Source: Globodera rostochiensis
Taxonomy: Eukaryota; Nematoda; Chromadorea; Rhabditida; Heteroderidae
Length of the DNA stretch: 64,000 nt
Direction of reading: 5' to 3'
Assembly: GCA_018350325.1 (NCBI GenBank)
Contig: JAEVLN010000065.1
Coordinates: forward strand, 1-64,000
Positions within the stretch are counted from its first letter, which is position 1; every line of letters begins with the position of its first letter. The translations under genes and the position numbers were made by a program. This document shows, piece after piece, positions 18,641 through 28,044 of this stretch. The notes beneath the pieces are model-generated. The model saw only the letters and a list, made by a program, of their open reading frames with translations, ran no database searches and was not told the DNA's origin.

Positions 18641-20726
18641 CTTAAGATTTTGTTTTTTCGTTTCAAGGCAATTTATCAAGCTTCTCGAAATTTTAAATCG
18701 GAATTCTCCCAAAGTCTAAACCAAAAAAGTCCAGATCTCGCCATGGACCTACTGGGTTCTTTATGCGGAAAACCACGTCCCATTTTTTTTGCAAATTTTA
18801 ACAACTCATCAAATCGGGCAAACTGCCAAGGCAAAGATTTATGCAATTAAATTACAAATGGGTGAAGAGGAAATGTTAAAGCAAAAGGGGTTTTGGCAAG
18901 AAAATTTTTGGGTAATACAGCAGAACATTTTTATTAGTCAAATAACATCCGTAAAGTGCTTAATATGTACCAAGCTAGCGAATGATGCTCTAAATGCAAA
19001 TGAAACTTCCATATTATGAACTTTGCTTGAATACCAATCAATGCGAGTAATAAATTACAAAATTCAGTCGAGCCCATCGGAGCTCGGGGGTTGAGGACTT
19101 TATTAAAATACTAATTGTCATATTTGGCGGTTTGATCAAAACCGAAAAGCGACCGATCTGATCAGTTTTGATGATCAGCGAACGATTTGCCTGCCAACTC
19201 GACGGGAATGGCATTTGCCCGGCGAATTTAACCTATGCAATTCCAACGAGAATTTGAGCATTTTTGGTTCTTATCATTTTTTTTTTGCAAATTTTAACAA
19301 CTCATCAAATCGGACAAAGTGCGAAGGCAAAGAAATTTAGCAATTAAAAAAGCGGTAAAAAATTTTACAAATGCGTGAAGAGGAAAGGTTAAAGCAAAAG
19401 GGGTTAACCGTAACCGATCATGCCCAATCCCAATCTAAAGACTCGACAGACAGTGATCGAGGAGCATCCGCCGTTTCGAAGCAGGGTTGCAACGGATTGG
19501 GAAAAAAGTCTTATACGTTTCGGATCGGATTGTCCTTGAGAAAAAAGTCGGATACGGATTTCGGATCGGATAGCCCAAAATTTGTGGGATCGGATTTCGG
19601 ATATCGGATTTGAAAAAACACCGGATTTCGGATAACGGATTTCGGATGAAAAAATTTTATCGCATTTTGTCTTTCTGTGTACGAAGCGGAACACGCGTTA
19701 TGTTTTACCAAACTTTAACGGCAAAAATTTGATGGAATTTCTCAAAAAGGCTCCAATGAAAGAGCCCAAGGTGGGAGCGAATCAAAAATTAAAATCGAGT
19801 TGTTCCCCGGACCCTTGGGGCAGGAAGTCGGGTGTCGGGGTTGGCCATGTCGGGGATCAAGTTCGGTGGCGTCCTCAATTTGTCGGGGTCGAGCGAGGAT
19901 GAAAAAAATTTTATTAACAAAAATTTTTTTAGCAATGTCTTAAGCATACATGCCCAGGGGGTGGGGGTCGGCTTACGGTGGTGTTTAACAATTCCAATTA
20001 AAAAAATATATTTTAAATGAAAATTCACAAGTTTTTTATTTCATTTTTTGGTTGAACGAAATCACATAGGGGAGACCCTTTTGTTGGGCATGATTAGTAA
20101 TTTTTGGACCAATTTTCTTAACAAATATCGTTAATCTAAAAACCGGCGGCGAATTCTCAAAAATTACTCGTGATAAAATCGACGTTGAAGGCAACGAGAG
20201 TGATTTTGAATAAAAAAAAATTTGTTTAACCTTTGACCATTACAAAAAAATCCTTATTGCCAGTTCAAACGCGCATTCCGTCCAAGCAAGGCCGACTTTT
20301 CGGGCATAAATCACAACAATTTGTCATACACTTTGTACATCAACAAAGTGATTCAGAAAGTGCATATTTCGGTACGTAATAAATTAGAGCGACTTTTTTA
20401 ATGTTAAAAGCCGGTCGGGGTCAACTTGGGCCAAGAATTAATCATCTGGGTCAACTTGGCCTTAAATTTTAAATCAATGGGGCAATTGGCACAAAGAATT
20501 TAAATCTTTGGGGTCAACATGGCGCCAAATTTATTTTAAAAACTCGCAGATCGATGAGTACGGCATAGCGGCGTCTCCTTTGGAGTCGAAGAGTATTGGC
20601 AGCTTTTTCGGGTTGCCACAACTTTCTTTTGCCCGAACCTTCCAACCCGACAGACCGTTCGCTTTTTTCGTCACCCTCCACAAAAAGCACGTCATATTCA
20701 GCGGCGTTTTCACTGGCGAACAATGA
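18640..20726 (+). pseudogene. Decayed serpin gene (copy 3 of the last exon)
   Basis: Serpin landmarks occur in the right order. At 18,690-18,760 is an N-terminal helix-like segment (QKSPDLAMDLLGSL). At 18,795-18,890 GQTAKAKIYAIKLQMGEEE resembles the G.TA..I stretch, and at 18,975-19,018 KLANDALNANETSIL resembles the strand before the serpin N-x-L motif. At 19,704-19,772 is NGKNLMEFLKKAPMKEPKV. Exon 20,264-20,371 has both splice sites and encodes FRPSKADFSGIN then YTLYINKVIQKVHIS. Exon 20,550-20,726 encodes the hinge IDEYGIAAS, FQPDRPFAFFVTLHKK and a TGA. These last two exons join in phase. Upstream parts carry stops and frame changes. Bases 18,785-18,900 are partly duplicated at 19,290-19,410. 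The 3' part could still be translated; the full gene looks inactive. Confidence 0.7.
19490..19645. repeat. CGGATTTCGGAT short tandem repeat
   Basis: Degenerate tandem GGATTTCGGAT words sit within the decayed serpin locus. Frames on both strands here are composition artefacts. Confidence 0.7.
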
Positions 20727-20729
20727 GAA

Positions 20730-21055
20730 GGAAGCAAAAAAAATGATTTTTGTATTTGGCAATCGATTAAATTATTTTTAATGTTTGAATTTCGAAAATT
20801 TTATGCCTTTTCGACTTATTGAAATTTTTTTGAGTGGATTAGAATAGAGATTAACATCGTTAATCTTTTTTATGTTGTTCGCCGCTTCGGTCAATATTTT
20901 GAAGACAGCAATGGAACTCGGTACTTTGAACAAGCCGGGCCAGGGCACCAAATAGGTACTTTTTAACCAATGTCTAGCTTTACCATTAACAAATAGCTTC
21001 TGCTCATGTTGAGCTATCATCCGATCTCTAATTTAAATTCCCCTTATTTTTCGCT
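20730..21055. other. Flank shared with serpin copy 2, then spacer
   Basis: 20,770-20,940 matches 5,565-5,730. A short frame on the minus strand is not supported. Confidence 0.5.
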
Positions 21056-21105
21056 CTTCAAAAAAAGTTCCCGGCGGCGCCTATCGGCACCCCCGGGCCT
21101 CTTTC
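21055..21105. repeat. R1 palindromic repeat, inverted single unit
   Basis: CCGGCGGCGCCTATCGGCAC is the reverse complement of the R1 core. Confidence 0.7.
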
Positions 21106-21244
21106 ATTACTAAAAGCTTTAAAAAATGACTAACGCATAAAAGCTATGGTTACTTAGATTTTTGGTTTTAATGAAGAAATGTCGATTATGCCGATTTTAG
21201 GTATCAAAAGAGGATTTTTTGATGCTCCGATGCGGATTTTAAGA

Positions 21245-21302
21245 ATTTTGAGATCCAAGCCCTGGTTTAACCACTGAGCCACTCACCACACAAATGTTAA
21301 AA
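21245..21302 (-). repeat. tRNA-derived SINE-like fragment
   Basis: On the minus strand there is an A-box-like TGGCTCAGTGGTTAAA and a degenerate B box GGCTTGGATCTC. Confidence 0.45.
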
Positions 21303-21600
21303 AAAAATGGAATTATATTTTTTTCCGTTCGGTACTTATTTTCGGAACACAAATTTTTTCGGTCGGCACCAGGGCTGATACTTTTAGGTTTTTTTGCTAT
21401 TTTTTCTGTAACTTTGTTTTGGCAGTTATGCACGGAAAACATGTTTTTAGTCGAAAAATTTGTCGTTTTAACGAGGCTGTTTGGACCAAGAAAAACCTAT
21501 TTTGGGATAAAATGGGCTCGAGCCTATTTTGGTCATTTTAAGCATTTTTGGTGCCTATTTCGTCATTTTTGGCAACTTTGTTGAACTTTGGTGCCTATTT
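21300..21600. other. AT-rich DNA with an unsupported frame
   Basis: A 96-codon Phe-rich plus-strand frame (21,294-21,584) is made of repeated TATTTTGG words and is not called. Confidence 0.4.
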
Positions 21601-21604
21601 TGGG

Positions 21605-21765
21605 CAAAAATTTTTTAAAAAAATGAAATAAAAAATTTAAATTTTTCTTGCCAAGATCCACTAATTTTATGAAAAATTTTCATAATAAATAGAGCCCGGA
21701 TTTTAGGGACAAAATAACTAGGGACATATATTAGGGACAAAAACCCCCTTGAACAAAACTTATTC
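21605..21765. repeat. Fragment of the TTTTAGTCCCTA element family
   Basis: It shares TTTTTCTTGCCAAGATC and TTTTCATAATAAATAGAGC with 1,600-1,660, ending in GGGACAAAAACCCCC. Confidence 0.65.
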
Positions 21766-21914
21766 CGTCGGGATACCTCCCGGCCAAGTCCCGAAAATGA
21801 TCGGTCGACTTTGACACATGCACAAATAATCCTTTTTTCCAATCGTAACGCACAAATTAACAACACTTTCATACAAACGAAGACCCTAATTATCAGAGCA
21901 TTTATCTTTCATCA

Positions 21915-22059
21915 TTAGCAGACGGGAGGAGGGGCAAGACGGCCGCTATGCAAACCCTTCCTGAGCGCAATGAATCCACGGACAATGAAGTAAAGCCAAC
22001 AGATCAAAGCCGTTGACAAGCTCCAGCAAATAAAATTGGCGATAAGAAGGGAAGACTCG
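21915..22059 (-). CDS. Last exon of a membrane protein
   Basis: A perfect acceptor (CCACTTTTTCAG) at 22,060 opens a frame of about 48 codons ending in TAA. It encodes one long hydrophobic segment (LLIANFICWSLSTALICWLY then FIVRGFIAL), likely one or two membrane passes, followed by a short basic tail and APPPVC. Upstream exons, expected at higher coordinates on this strand, were not identified; the phospholipase-like pieces at 22.4 kb lie on the same strand but nothing shows that they belong together. It may be a partial gene. Confidence 0.55.
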
Positions 22060-22239
22060 CTGAAAAAGTGGTTTAAATAGTAACAAAATGTTTTAAGAAT
22101 CTGAATCCCTAATTAGTAGGTAGTTTCAAATGTGGGGGTAATGTTTTTTGATAAAATCATTTTTGGAAATTCAAGCGACAGACAAAAATGAGTTTTTGCT
22201 AAGAATTCTGTACTAAATTCTCGCCAAAAATGCGGCCTG

Positions 22240-22352
22240 CAAGGTGTACTTTACCCGAAACCCGAAGTTCGAAGCTCAAAATACCCGAAGTATCGCGAAG
22301 CTCGAAGCCGAAGTTTCGTCCATCCCTGATTCGGACGGGGGGGGGGGGGGGC
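22240..22352. repeat. CCCGAAGTTCGAAG repeat and poly-G tract
   Basis: Degenerate CGAAGCTCGAAG words end at CATCCCTG, followed by a run of 15 G. No coding evidence. Confidence 0.65.
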
Positions 22353-22359
22353 TTCGTAT

Positions 22360-22690
22360 GCAAAATGTACAGTAAGAACCAAACAACTCTTTATTTATAC
22401 GCGTCATGTCCGATACAGCATTTGTTGACATCCTCTGAAATTTGAGTTTAAAATTCGGGTTTAAAGTTTAAACCCCTACAGATACGTTTCCAGGGAAGAC
22501 AGAACACCACCACCTCAGCCCAAGTCACAAGCTTAAAAATTAAAAAAATGTTGCAAAATTGATACCAACAAACAAACATGCGAAGGAATGGCCAGCCACT
22601 TAGGGTCGTACGGACCACATTCCCACTTTTTATGAAATGGCAATTGTATCGGATGCAATCCAAACACTGCAGCGCCACATCCCCCACGTC
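22360..22690 (-). pseudogene. Phospholipase-A2-like fragment, copy 1
   Basis: Read on the minus strand, one segment (about 22,575-22,685) encodes CGAAVFGLHPIQLPFHKKW followed by ECGPYDPKWLAIPSH. After a TTTCAG acceptor the next exon (from 22,434) encodes DVNKCCIGHDAYK. The W-x-C-G and V-N-x-C-C-x-x-H-D elements are those of nematode phospholipase-A2-like proteins; H-D is the catalytic His and its neighbour. The cysteine expected after H-D-x is absent, and a TAA at 22,393-22,391 replaces the CAA seen in copy 2. The gene is therefore broken. A near-identical copy lies about 860 bp away. Confidence 0.6.
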
Positions 22691-23225
22691 AAGTAGCAAT
22701 AATTCTTGTAAAAAAAAGTTTCAATTACTTCTATGATCAGTCATGGTGCAAACTACCTATGCCAAATCTTGCAAAAAACGGACATAGGATAGAGAACATT
22801 AAATTAATGGAATCGTGTCGATAAACAGCATTTCTTCAGTAAAAAATCGTCACGCACTTCGATACTCATAACTTTTGTTTTATACTTCAGATCCATTTCA
22901 AACTTCCACCATCCCTAGAAAACAAAATAAGGAATAGATTTTATCTACTTTGAAATGGTATCTGTCAAAAAGGTTCAAATTTTTCAGACCAAATTTTTTC
23001 AAAATTATCCAAACTCCACCAAATTTTGGTAGGGGTAAGAAGGGAGCACTAGAGCCACGTGTGCAAAATTTCGTAACGAAATATAAGCATTAGCCTGTGT
23101 TATAAGCTTTCGAAAATCGAAAGGAAATTCAATGGTGGGGATATTTTAAAGCCCTTTACGAGGCTAATTGCTCAAAATGATTAAAAGTGCGCCGGAGTTT
23201 TTTTGGCTGCAGCACCTGAAATATG
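22690..23225. other. Spacer between the two phospholipase-like copies
   Basis: No gene or repeat is recognised. This DNA is not part of the duplicated unit. Confidence 0.4.
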
Positions 23226-23520
23226 CTACAGTAAGAACCAAACAACTCTTTGTTTATACGCGTCATGTCCGATACAGCATTTGTTGACATCCTCTGAAAT
23301 TTGAGTTTAAAATTCGTACAGATACGTTTCCAGGGAAGACCGAACACCACCCCCTCAGCCCAAGTCACAAGCTTATTGCAAAAGTGTACCAACAAACAAA
23401 CATGCGAAGGAATGGCCACCCACTTAGGGTCGTCCGGGCCACATTCCCACCTTTATGAAATGGCAATTGTATCGGAGGCAATCCAAACACCGCAGCGCCA
23501 CATCCCCCACCTCTAGTACC
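23225..23520 (-). pseudogene. Phospholipase-A2-like fragment, copy 2
   Basis: This is a duplicate of copy 1, with shared words such as TCCGATACAGCATTTGTTGA and AACAAACATGCGAAGGAATG. The exon starting at 23,293 encodes DVNKCCIGHDAYKQR without the premature stop, but the usual H-D-x-C-Y cysteine is missing here too. The WECG exon is out of frame with the upstream CGAAVFGL segment because two bases are lost in the AAAAAG run. It overlaps, on the opposite strand, the 5' side of the plus-strand fragment at 23,530-23,925. Confidence 0.6.
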
Positions 23521-23529
23521 GCATCGGCT

Positions 23530-23925
23530 GTTTCTGATTGTGCCGGAGTTGAGACGTAAGGAATGGCATTCCCTGGACATCACCAAAATAGTGTCGGAAA
23601 TTTTGCGATTGAGTCAAGGCAAGTCGTATTTCGGTATAATTTGAACGGTTCATTCAGCCTTGGGAGATGCCGTTTTCGACATCAAAGGTAAAGAGTTTAT
23701 GGTAACAATTAGCGGTTTAGGTCACGATTTTTATTATTTAAAATATTTTTTACAGATTTTGGTCCGATTGAAAAAGGACTTTCAAACGGCGCTGCATTTG
23801 GGAGCATTTGTGAAAGATTTCGATGGAATGGCATTTCGTATTCTGGCACTGGACCATCACTCATCCATCGGTCAAGATGGCACTGTATTGTGCAGGAAAA
23901 GGGTCCGAATTCTTTCTTACATTAA
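23530..23925 (+). CDS. C-terminal part of an unknown protein gene
   Basis: Three plus-strand blocks join in phase: up to 23,633 (reading PELRRKEWHSLDITKIVSEI and on to GKSYF), 23,658-23,687 (LGDAVFDIK) and 23,756-23,925 (starting DFGPIEKGLSNGAAFG and ending GPNSFLH then TAA). The second intron has clean GT and TTTTTACAG ends. The first would be only 24 bp, unusually short, and without removing it the frame stops, so either intron size is extreme or this is a pseudogene. The 5' boundary is unknown because the sequence runs into the duplicated phospholipase-like block. No family was recognised. Confidence 0.45.
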
Positions 23926-24330
23926 GGGGTAATGATGTCTTTTCGGATTCCCAGCTAAAATTCATCGGAGGAACCGGAATGATGGGCCGGGATGGTCCGG
24001 CGGTGAAGTGGCCGGCGGGATCCCCCGCCCTTCGACTGCTAACCAAAACAGAAAAAAAGGGTTTCTAATCACCAGGTAACTCATGTTCTCAAAACTGTTA
24101 TATTTTCTCCATAACAAATATTTCTCGTCTTCGAAAACTGAATTTTGACATTTGCCGTGCAATTATGGCTTGCACCCGTAATGCTCCCATCGAGAAGCAC
24201 GAGCGTGCCTTAAATAATTATATTAAATTAGCATTTATTATTATTTTACGCTCTTTGAAGTCATCCGGCTCCGTTTCAGGCTCGTTTTTGTAGAAATTGA
24301 TTAAAAAGGACATGCCATGGCACAGTGCTT
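23926..24330. other. Spacer with a GC-rich patch
   Basis: 23,975-24,040 is GC-rich (GGTCCGGCGGTGAAGTGGCC) and may be a diverged R1 repeat. Pro-rich minus-strand frames here are not supported. Confidence 0.4.
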
Positions 24331-24412
24331 CACTTAGTCGTATAAGACCCCGTTTTGCATCCGCCTGATCGATCAGGCGTATGCAAAACGAGGCCTTTGG
24401 TCTGCGCTAAGT
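24330..24412. repeat. Strong hairpin / fold-back sequence
   Basis: CGTTTTGCATCCGCCTGATC meets its near-perfect reverse complement GATCAGGCGTATGCAAAACG with no loop. Partial pairing continues outwards (CTTAGTCG..AGACC against GGTCTGCGCTAAG). It may be a tiny fold-back element or an RNA hairpin source. Confidence 0.7.
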
Positions 24413-24485
24413 AATTGGTACCCCGGGCTATTCCCTGGGTTTAAATTTATATTGTGCATTATAAGTGTTTTTTATTTAAATTTAC

Positions 24486-25114
24486 GGTACTTTTCGGTTT
24501 TGGGCAAACACCTCAAAATTTTAAAAAAGGTCAACAAAGGGCTCGCTGAAGGCACGATTTTTGTACCATTCCCATTGCATAAATTAGCGGAGCGATAAAA
24601 GACCTCCCCTTTTTGATCTTTAAAAGCTCGGAACAAAAAACAGCACACTCCTATTGTGCGAGTTCATTTGGCGCGAGGATTGCAAAAGACGCTCTGTGGA
24701 CCCATTTGAAGAAATTTTGCTTCAGACCTTTTTCTCAACTTTTTTTTACAAAAACATAGATGTCGAAATCTTAGATTAGATGATGTCTTATGATAAATCT
24801 GACGTCATATTCGTGATCAGCTACCTCAATAACCTCCGAATGCACTTAAAAAGTTGCATAAAACCTTCAAATTCCGCTCATAAATGCTTTTTTCTTACTA
24901 AAAAGCGAATCGTCCCAAAAAAAGCGAATGGTCCCAAAAAAAGCGAATCGGGTTAAAAGCGAATAGGGTAAAAAGTGAATTGGCCAAAAGCGAATAGGGG
25001 TCCGTTCGCTGCGTTTATGCCCCCAAAATTGCGGCGTGCGCTAAAATCCTTCAGCGAGCCCTTTGTTGACCTTTTTTAAATTTTTGAGATGTAGGCCCAA
25101 AACCGAAAAGTACC
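24486..25114. mobile_element. 629-bp TIR element with perfect 8-bp target duplication
   Basis: Inverted ends of about 65 bp start GGTACTTTTCGGTTTTGGGC and end in its complement. AAATTTAC flanks the element at 24,478-24,485 and 25,115-25,122. Internally there is a tandem AAAAGCGAAT array (24,900-25,005) and no transposase. The 8-bp duplication is compatible with hAT-type transposition. Confidence 0.9.
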
Positions 25115-25323
25115 AAATTTACTTACCTACATATTCGTAAGCTAATCCCAACTTTCATTCCATAATATCTAAGTCCATTTTAGAAACTAAATTATAAAAA
25201 TGCTTGATAATTGCCCAAAATTTTTCAATTAAATAATATTGTAAATAACTTTTTTTAAGCGTTACATATCCTTGCCTTTCAAAATTTTCTTGTTTAAAAA
25301 TTTAAATTACAATATTAAAGGGA

Positions 25324-25485
25324 ATGAATCAGTTGAAAGGAGAACTAATTGCAAAGATAGAGGAGTATCAGCAGAACATCCATGCGAAGATGGAGGAGTA
25401 TCAGCAGAACATCCATGCGAAGATGGATGAGTATCAGCAGAACATCCATGCAAAGATGGAGGAGTATCAAAAACAACAGCAATAA
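25324..25485 (+). CDS. Small coiled-coil repeat protein (53 aa) or gene fragment
   Basis: ATG to TAA, starting MNQLKGELIAK, then a 12-residue unit (KMEEYQQNIHA and variants) repeated three to four times, ending EEYQKQQQ. The 36-bp DNA unit is repeated with few changes, and reading-frame-preserving differences (E/D, M/I) suggest protein-level constraint at least until recently. The pattern predicts a charged coiled coil. From memory it resembles coiled-coil stretches in large Globodera families that carry SPRY domains, but no SPRY domain is present here. It is likely a broken-off piece of a larger gene. Confidence 0.5.
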   Translation: MNQLKGELIAKIEEYQQNIHAKMEEYQQNIHAKMDEYQQNIHAKMEEYQKQQQ

Positions 25486-26117
25486 CGAAAAAACACGAAA
25501 CGCCCAAATTATCGATATTCAAAAATTTTATCTCCCAAATTTGGCGTTGTCGGTTTATTTGAAATTTCAATAGTGAACCGCGCATTTTCGGTTAACCGAA
25601 TCCGAACCCAAACTAGAAGAAATAGCGCCACTAAATACCGGTTCTATATCGTCCGGATCTTTGGGCACTTAGGGTATTTGAGAATTTTTGATAAAATTTG
25701 ATGACCTTTTTGCAGTGCCAATCACTCAAAACAAAATGGCACCGGCACCGAGTCAAATGGTATTTTCAGCTGATTTGGCCCTGTTCAACTTGGCCACTGT
25801 ATTGCTTGTTCTGCTAATCCAGACCGTAACCGTATAAATTGCCGCTGTCTTCTCCAACGTCATCTGATGACGGTCCAATAATTTCTTAAAACAGACAATT
25901 CGCCCAAAAATTTTAAAATTAAAAAAATTTTTCAAAAAAGTCTCGGTCTCGAGTCTCGACTCAAGAAATTTCTCGGGTTTTTTGGGTATCGATCTCGGTC
26001 TCGAGTCTCGGGGTCAAGGAATGAATAAATGAATGAATGTCAGCAAAGAAATAAATGATTAACATATTTCACTTGACCAAACACTCTGTTTGCATTCAGT
26101 GAACTAAAAAATGAGCC
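25486..26117. other. Spacer with TCTCGAG words
   Basis: 25,940-26,020 holds GTCTCGGTCTCGAGTCTCG words shared with 10,835-10,870. The rest is AT-rich with no gene. Confidence 0.45.
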
Positions 26118-26328
26118 TGGGGCCCTTTGCTCGTCTTCGGGTTAACGCCCTTAATAACGCCCTTAACCCGGGTTAACGCTTAACCCGGGTTAACGCTTAA
26201 CCCGGGTTAACGCTTAACCCGGGTTTATTTAACCCGGGTTAAGAACCCAAAGACGAGCAAACCAATTTTTCCCTCGTTAACCCGGGTTAAGGGCGTTAAC
26301 CTCAAGACGAGCAAAGGGCAAAGGGCCC
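26118..26328. mobile_element. Fold-back element with TTAACCCGGGTTAA palindromes
   Basis: Outer inverted ends GGGGCCCTTTGCTCGTCTTC and its complement enclose five or more copies of TTAACCCGGGTTAA, itself a palindrome. The whole block could fold back on itself. No target duplication is certain. Confidence 0.75.
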
Positions 26329-26329
26329 C

Positions 26330-27065
26330 TGATCGTCGTCGCCAATCCATTTACTTTTTCTTTTTCTTTTTACGGCAGATGAGTTAGAGGGCGCGCCAAC
26401 ATAATGTCGAAGTCGAAGCCACGAAATGTCGAAAAAAAATTGTTTTCAAAGTCGATAAAAAGTTTTTGTTAGGCGTATATAACGGCGTAGAATCCGAATC
26501 TGACCTCCATCTTGACCAATTCTAAATCCCGGATCCGAATTGATGCTCTTTTGTCCGGCGAATTTAACCTAAGAAATTCCAACTGTAGCTTTGTGTCTGT
26601 TTCGTTGTGCACAACCGAGACGCCTTAGCAAGCTTTTGGGTTAAAAGCGTAAATATATCAGCCCAAAAATGTATATTATCGAAATTTTAATATTCCCACC
26701 GATTCTTTGATCCAAAATTTACAAAATAGCTTTAGCATTTAATGCATTTTCTGGTTTATTAAAAATAAAATGTTATTTACTGATTTATTTTCGAGTTTGA
26801 CGAAAGAAAATACGTGAGAGGCTTTTTTAATGGCACTTATGCTGTAAATTCTGTAACCAAACTGCGTTTGACCGAGAAAAAAAAAATAATGCAATTGTGA
26901 AAGCTGCGCATGTGCAAAGAAAGTTGAATATTTTTTAATGAATTAATGAATATTTGGCAAACAAAACTTTTTAAGAATATTGAGCTCTAAATTTAATTTA
27001 GAAAGAAAAAATCTTTTATCCTAAAAAAGTGTCAAATTATTTAAGATATTATCTCGGCAAAGCCA
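26330..27065. other. Spacer; short match to the serpin locus
   Basis: 26,550-26,590 (TCCGGCGAATTTAACCTA) repeats a segment at 19,215-19,245. Nothing coding is seen. Confidence 0.4.
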
Positions 27066-27274
27066 TCAGGGCTGTGTCGAAATTTCGATTTTCGAATTTC
27101 GATTTTCGACGTTTTTTTCCTTTCGATTTTCGATTTCGACAAAAAATGGGCTGTTTTTCGAAAATAATTTCGAAAGTCGGAGGTCCAGGTTTTTAAATTT
27201 TTGGCAAGGATGGGCAGTGGTCTTGCCAACTTTTTGACAAACTTTCAATCTTTTTTACATGCGTCCAACAGGTA

Positions 27275-27342
27275 AATTTATAGCTCAGTGGTTTGTCTTT
27301 ACGATTTTGTCTTTTGGGTTCGGACCCGCTACAGTTCTATCA
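27275..27342 (+). repeat. tRNA-derived SINE-like head
   Basis: A-box-like TAGCTCAGTGG and B-box-like GGGTTCGGACCC at tRNA-like spacing, with a poor stem. Confidence 0.5.
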
Positions 27343-27469
27343 TTTTTTTTAACCTTTCTTCGGACTTCACATTCTATCCCCCATTAACGGAACATTTTTA
27401 ATGATTTTCAATTATTTTTAAATTAAAATACTTACAAAAAAAGACCGCCGTACATTCTCCACTCTTATG

Positions 27470-27710
27470 TAAAAATGTTTTCCCCGAAATTACGAAGAAA
27501 AAAGCTCAATTTTGCGAAAATTTTGGTGAAATTGCTTAACAAAACCCCCAAATTTCTCCCAGCGGCGCCTATCGGCACCGACGGCCGCCACTGAAAGCAT
27601 AAAGTCGACCAATTCATGTGGTTTTTGGATCATTTTTCTTAACAAATTGAGTCAAAAATCAAAATTTTCTCGGCGACGCCTATCGGCACCGCCGACACCC
27701 CACCCTCATA
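27470..27710. repeat. R1 repeat, two units, inverted
   Basis: GGCGGCGCCTATCGGCACC-like cores lie at about 27,560 and 27,672. The spacer sequence parallels 1,200-1,290 and 17,290-17,390 in reverse complement. Confidence 0.8.
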
Positions 27711-28044
27711 AAAGCTTAAAATGGGCATATGAAGGCCTCTGAAATAAAAAATGCATCCTTCAAAAATTTAAAAATGAACAAGTGAATATTTCAAAAAATA
27801 TTTATTAAATAAATTATTTTAAAAAAAAATTTTCTAATCACATAAAAAAAATTTTCGATTTTGTTTCGATTTTCGAATTTCGATTTTCGACGTTTTTTTC
27901 CTTTCGATTTTCGATTTCGAACTTTTCAGTTTCGATTTTCGATTTCGACTTTTTTTTTTACTTTCGACACAGCCCTGCTCTTAACTTCGAATGTTCAGTA
28001 AACTAGGTGGCGCTTAATCAAATAAAATAACTCACCGAGTTATA

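Larger units (their letters stand above)
27069..27976. mobile_element. Composite element with CAGGGCTGTGTCGAAA inverted ends
   Basis: Opposed CAGGGCTGTGTCGAAA ends are followed by TTCGATTTTCGAATTTCG arrays at both sides (the arrays themselves are in the same orientation). The CAGGG start is typical of hAT ends. No target duplication is visible. Inside lie a SINE-like piece (27,275-27,340) and inverted R1 repeats (27,470-27,710), so the region is a nest of insertions or two related end fragments. Confidence 0.55.

Noticed and set aside
21294..21584. 96-codon plus-strand gene
   Set aside because: Phe-rich low-complexity sequence with repeated TATTTTGG words and no splice or family support.
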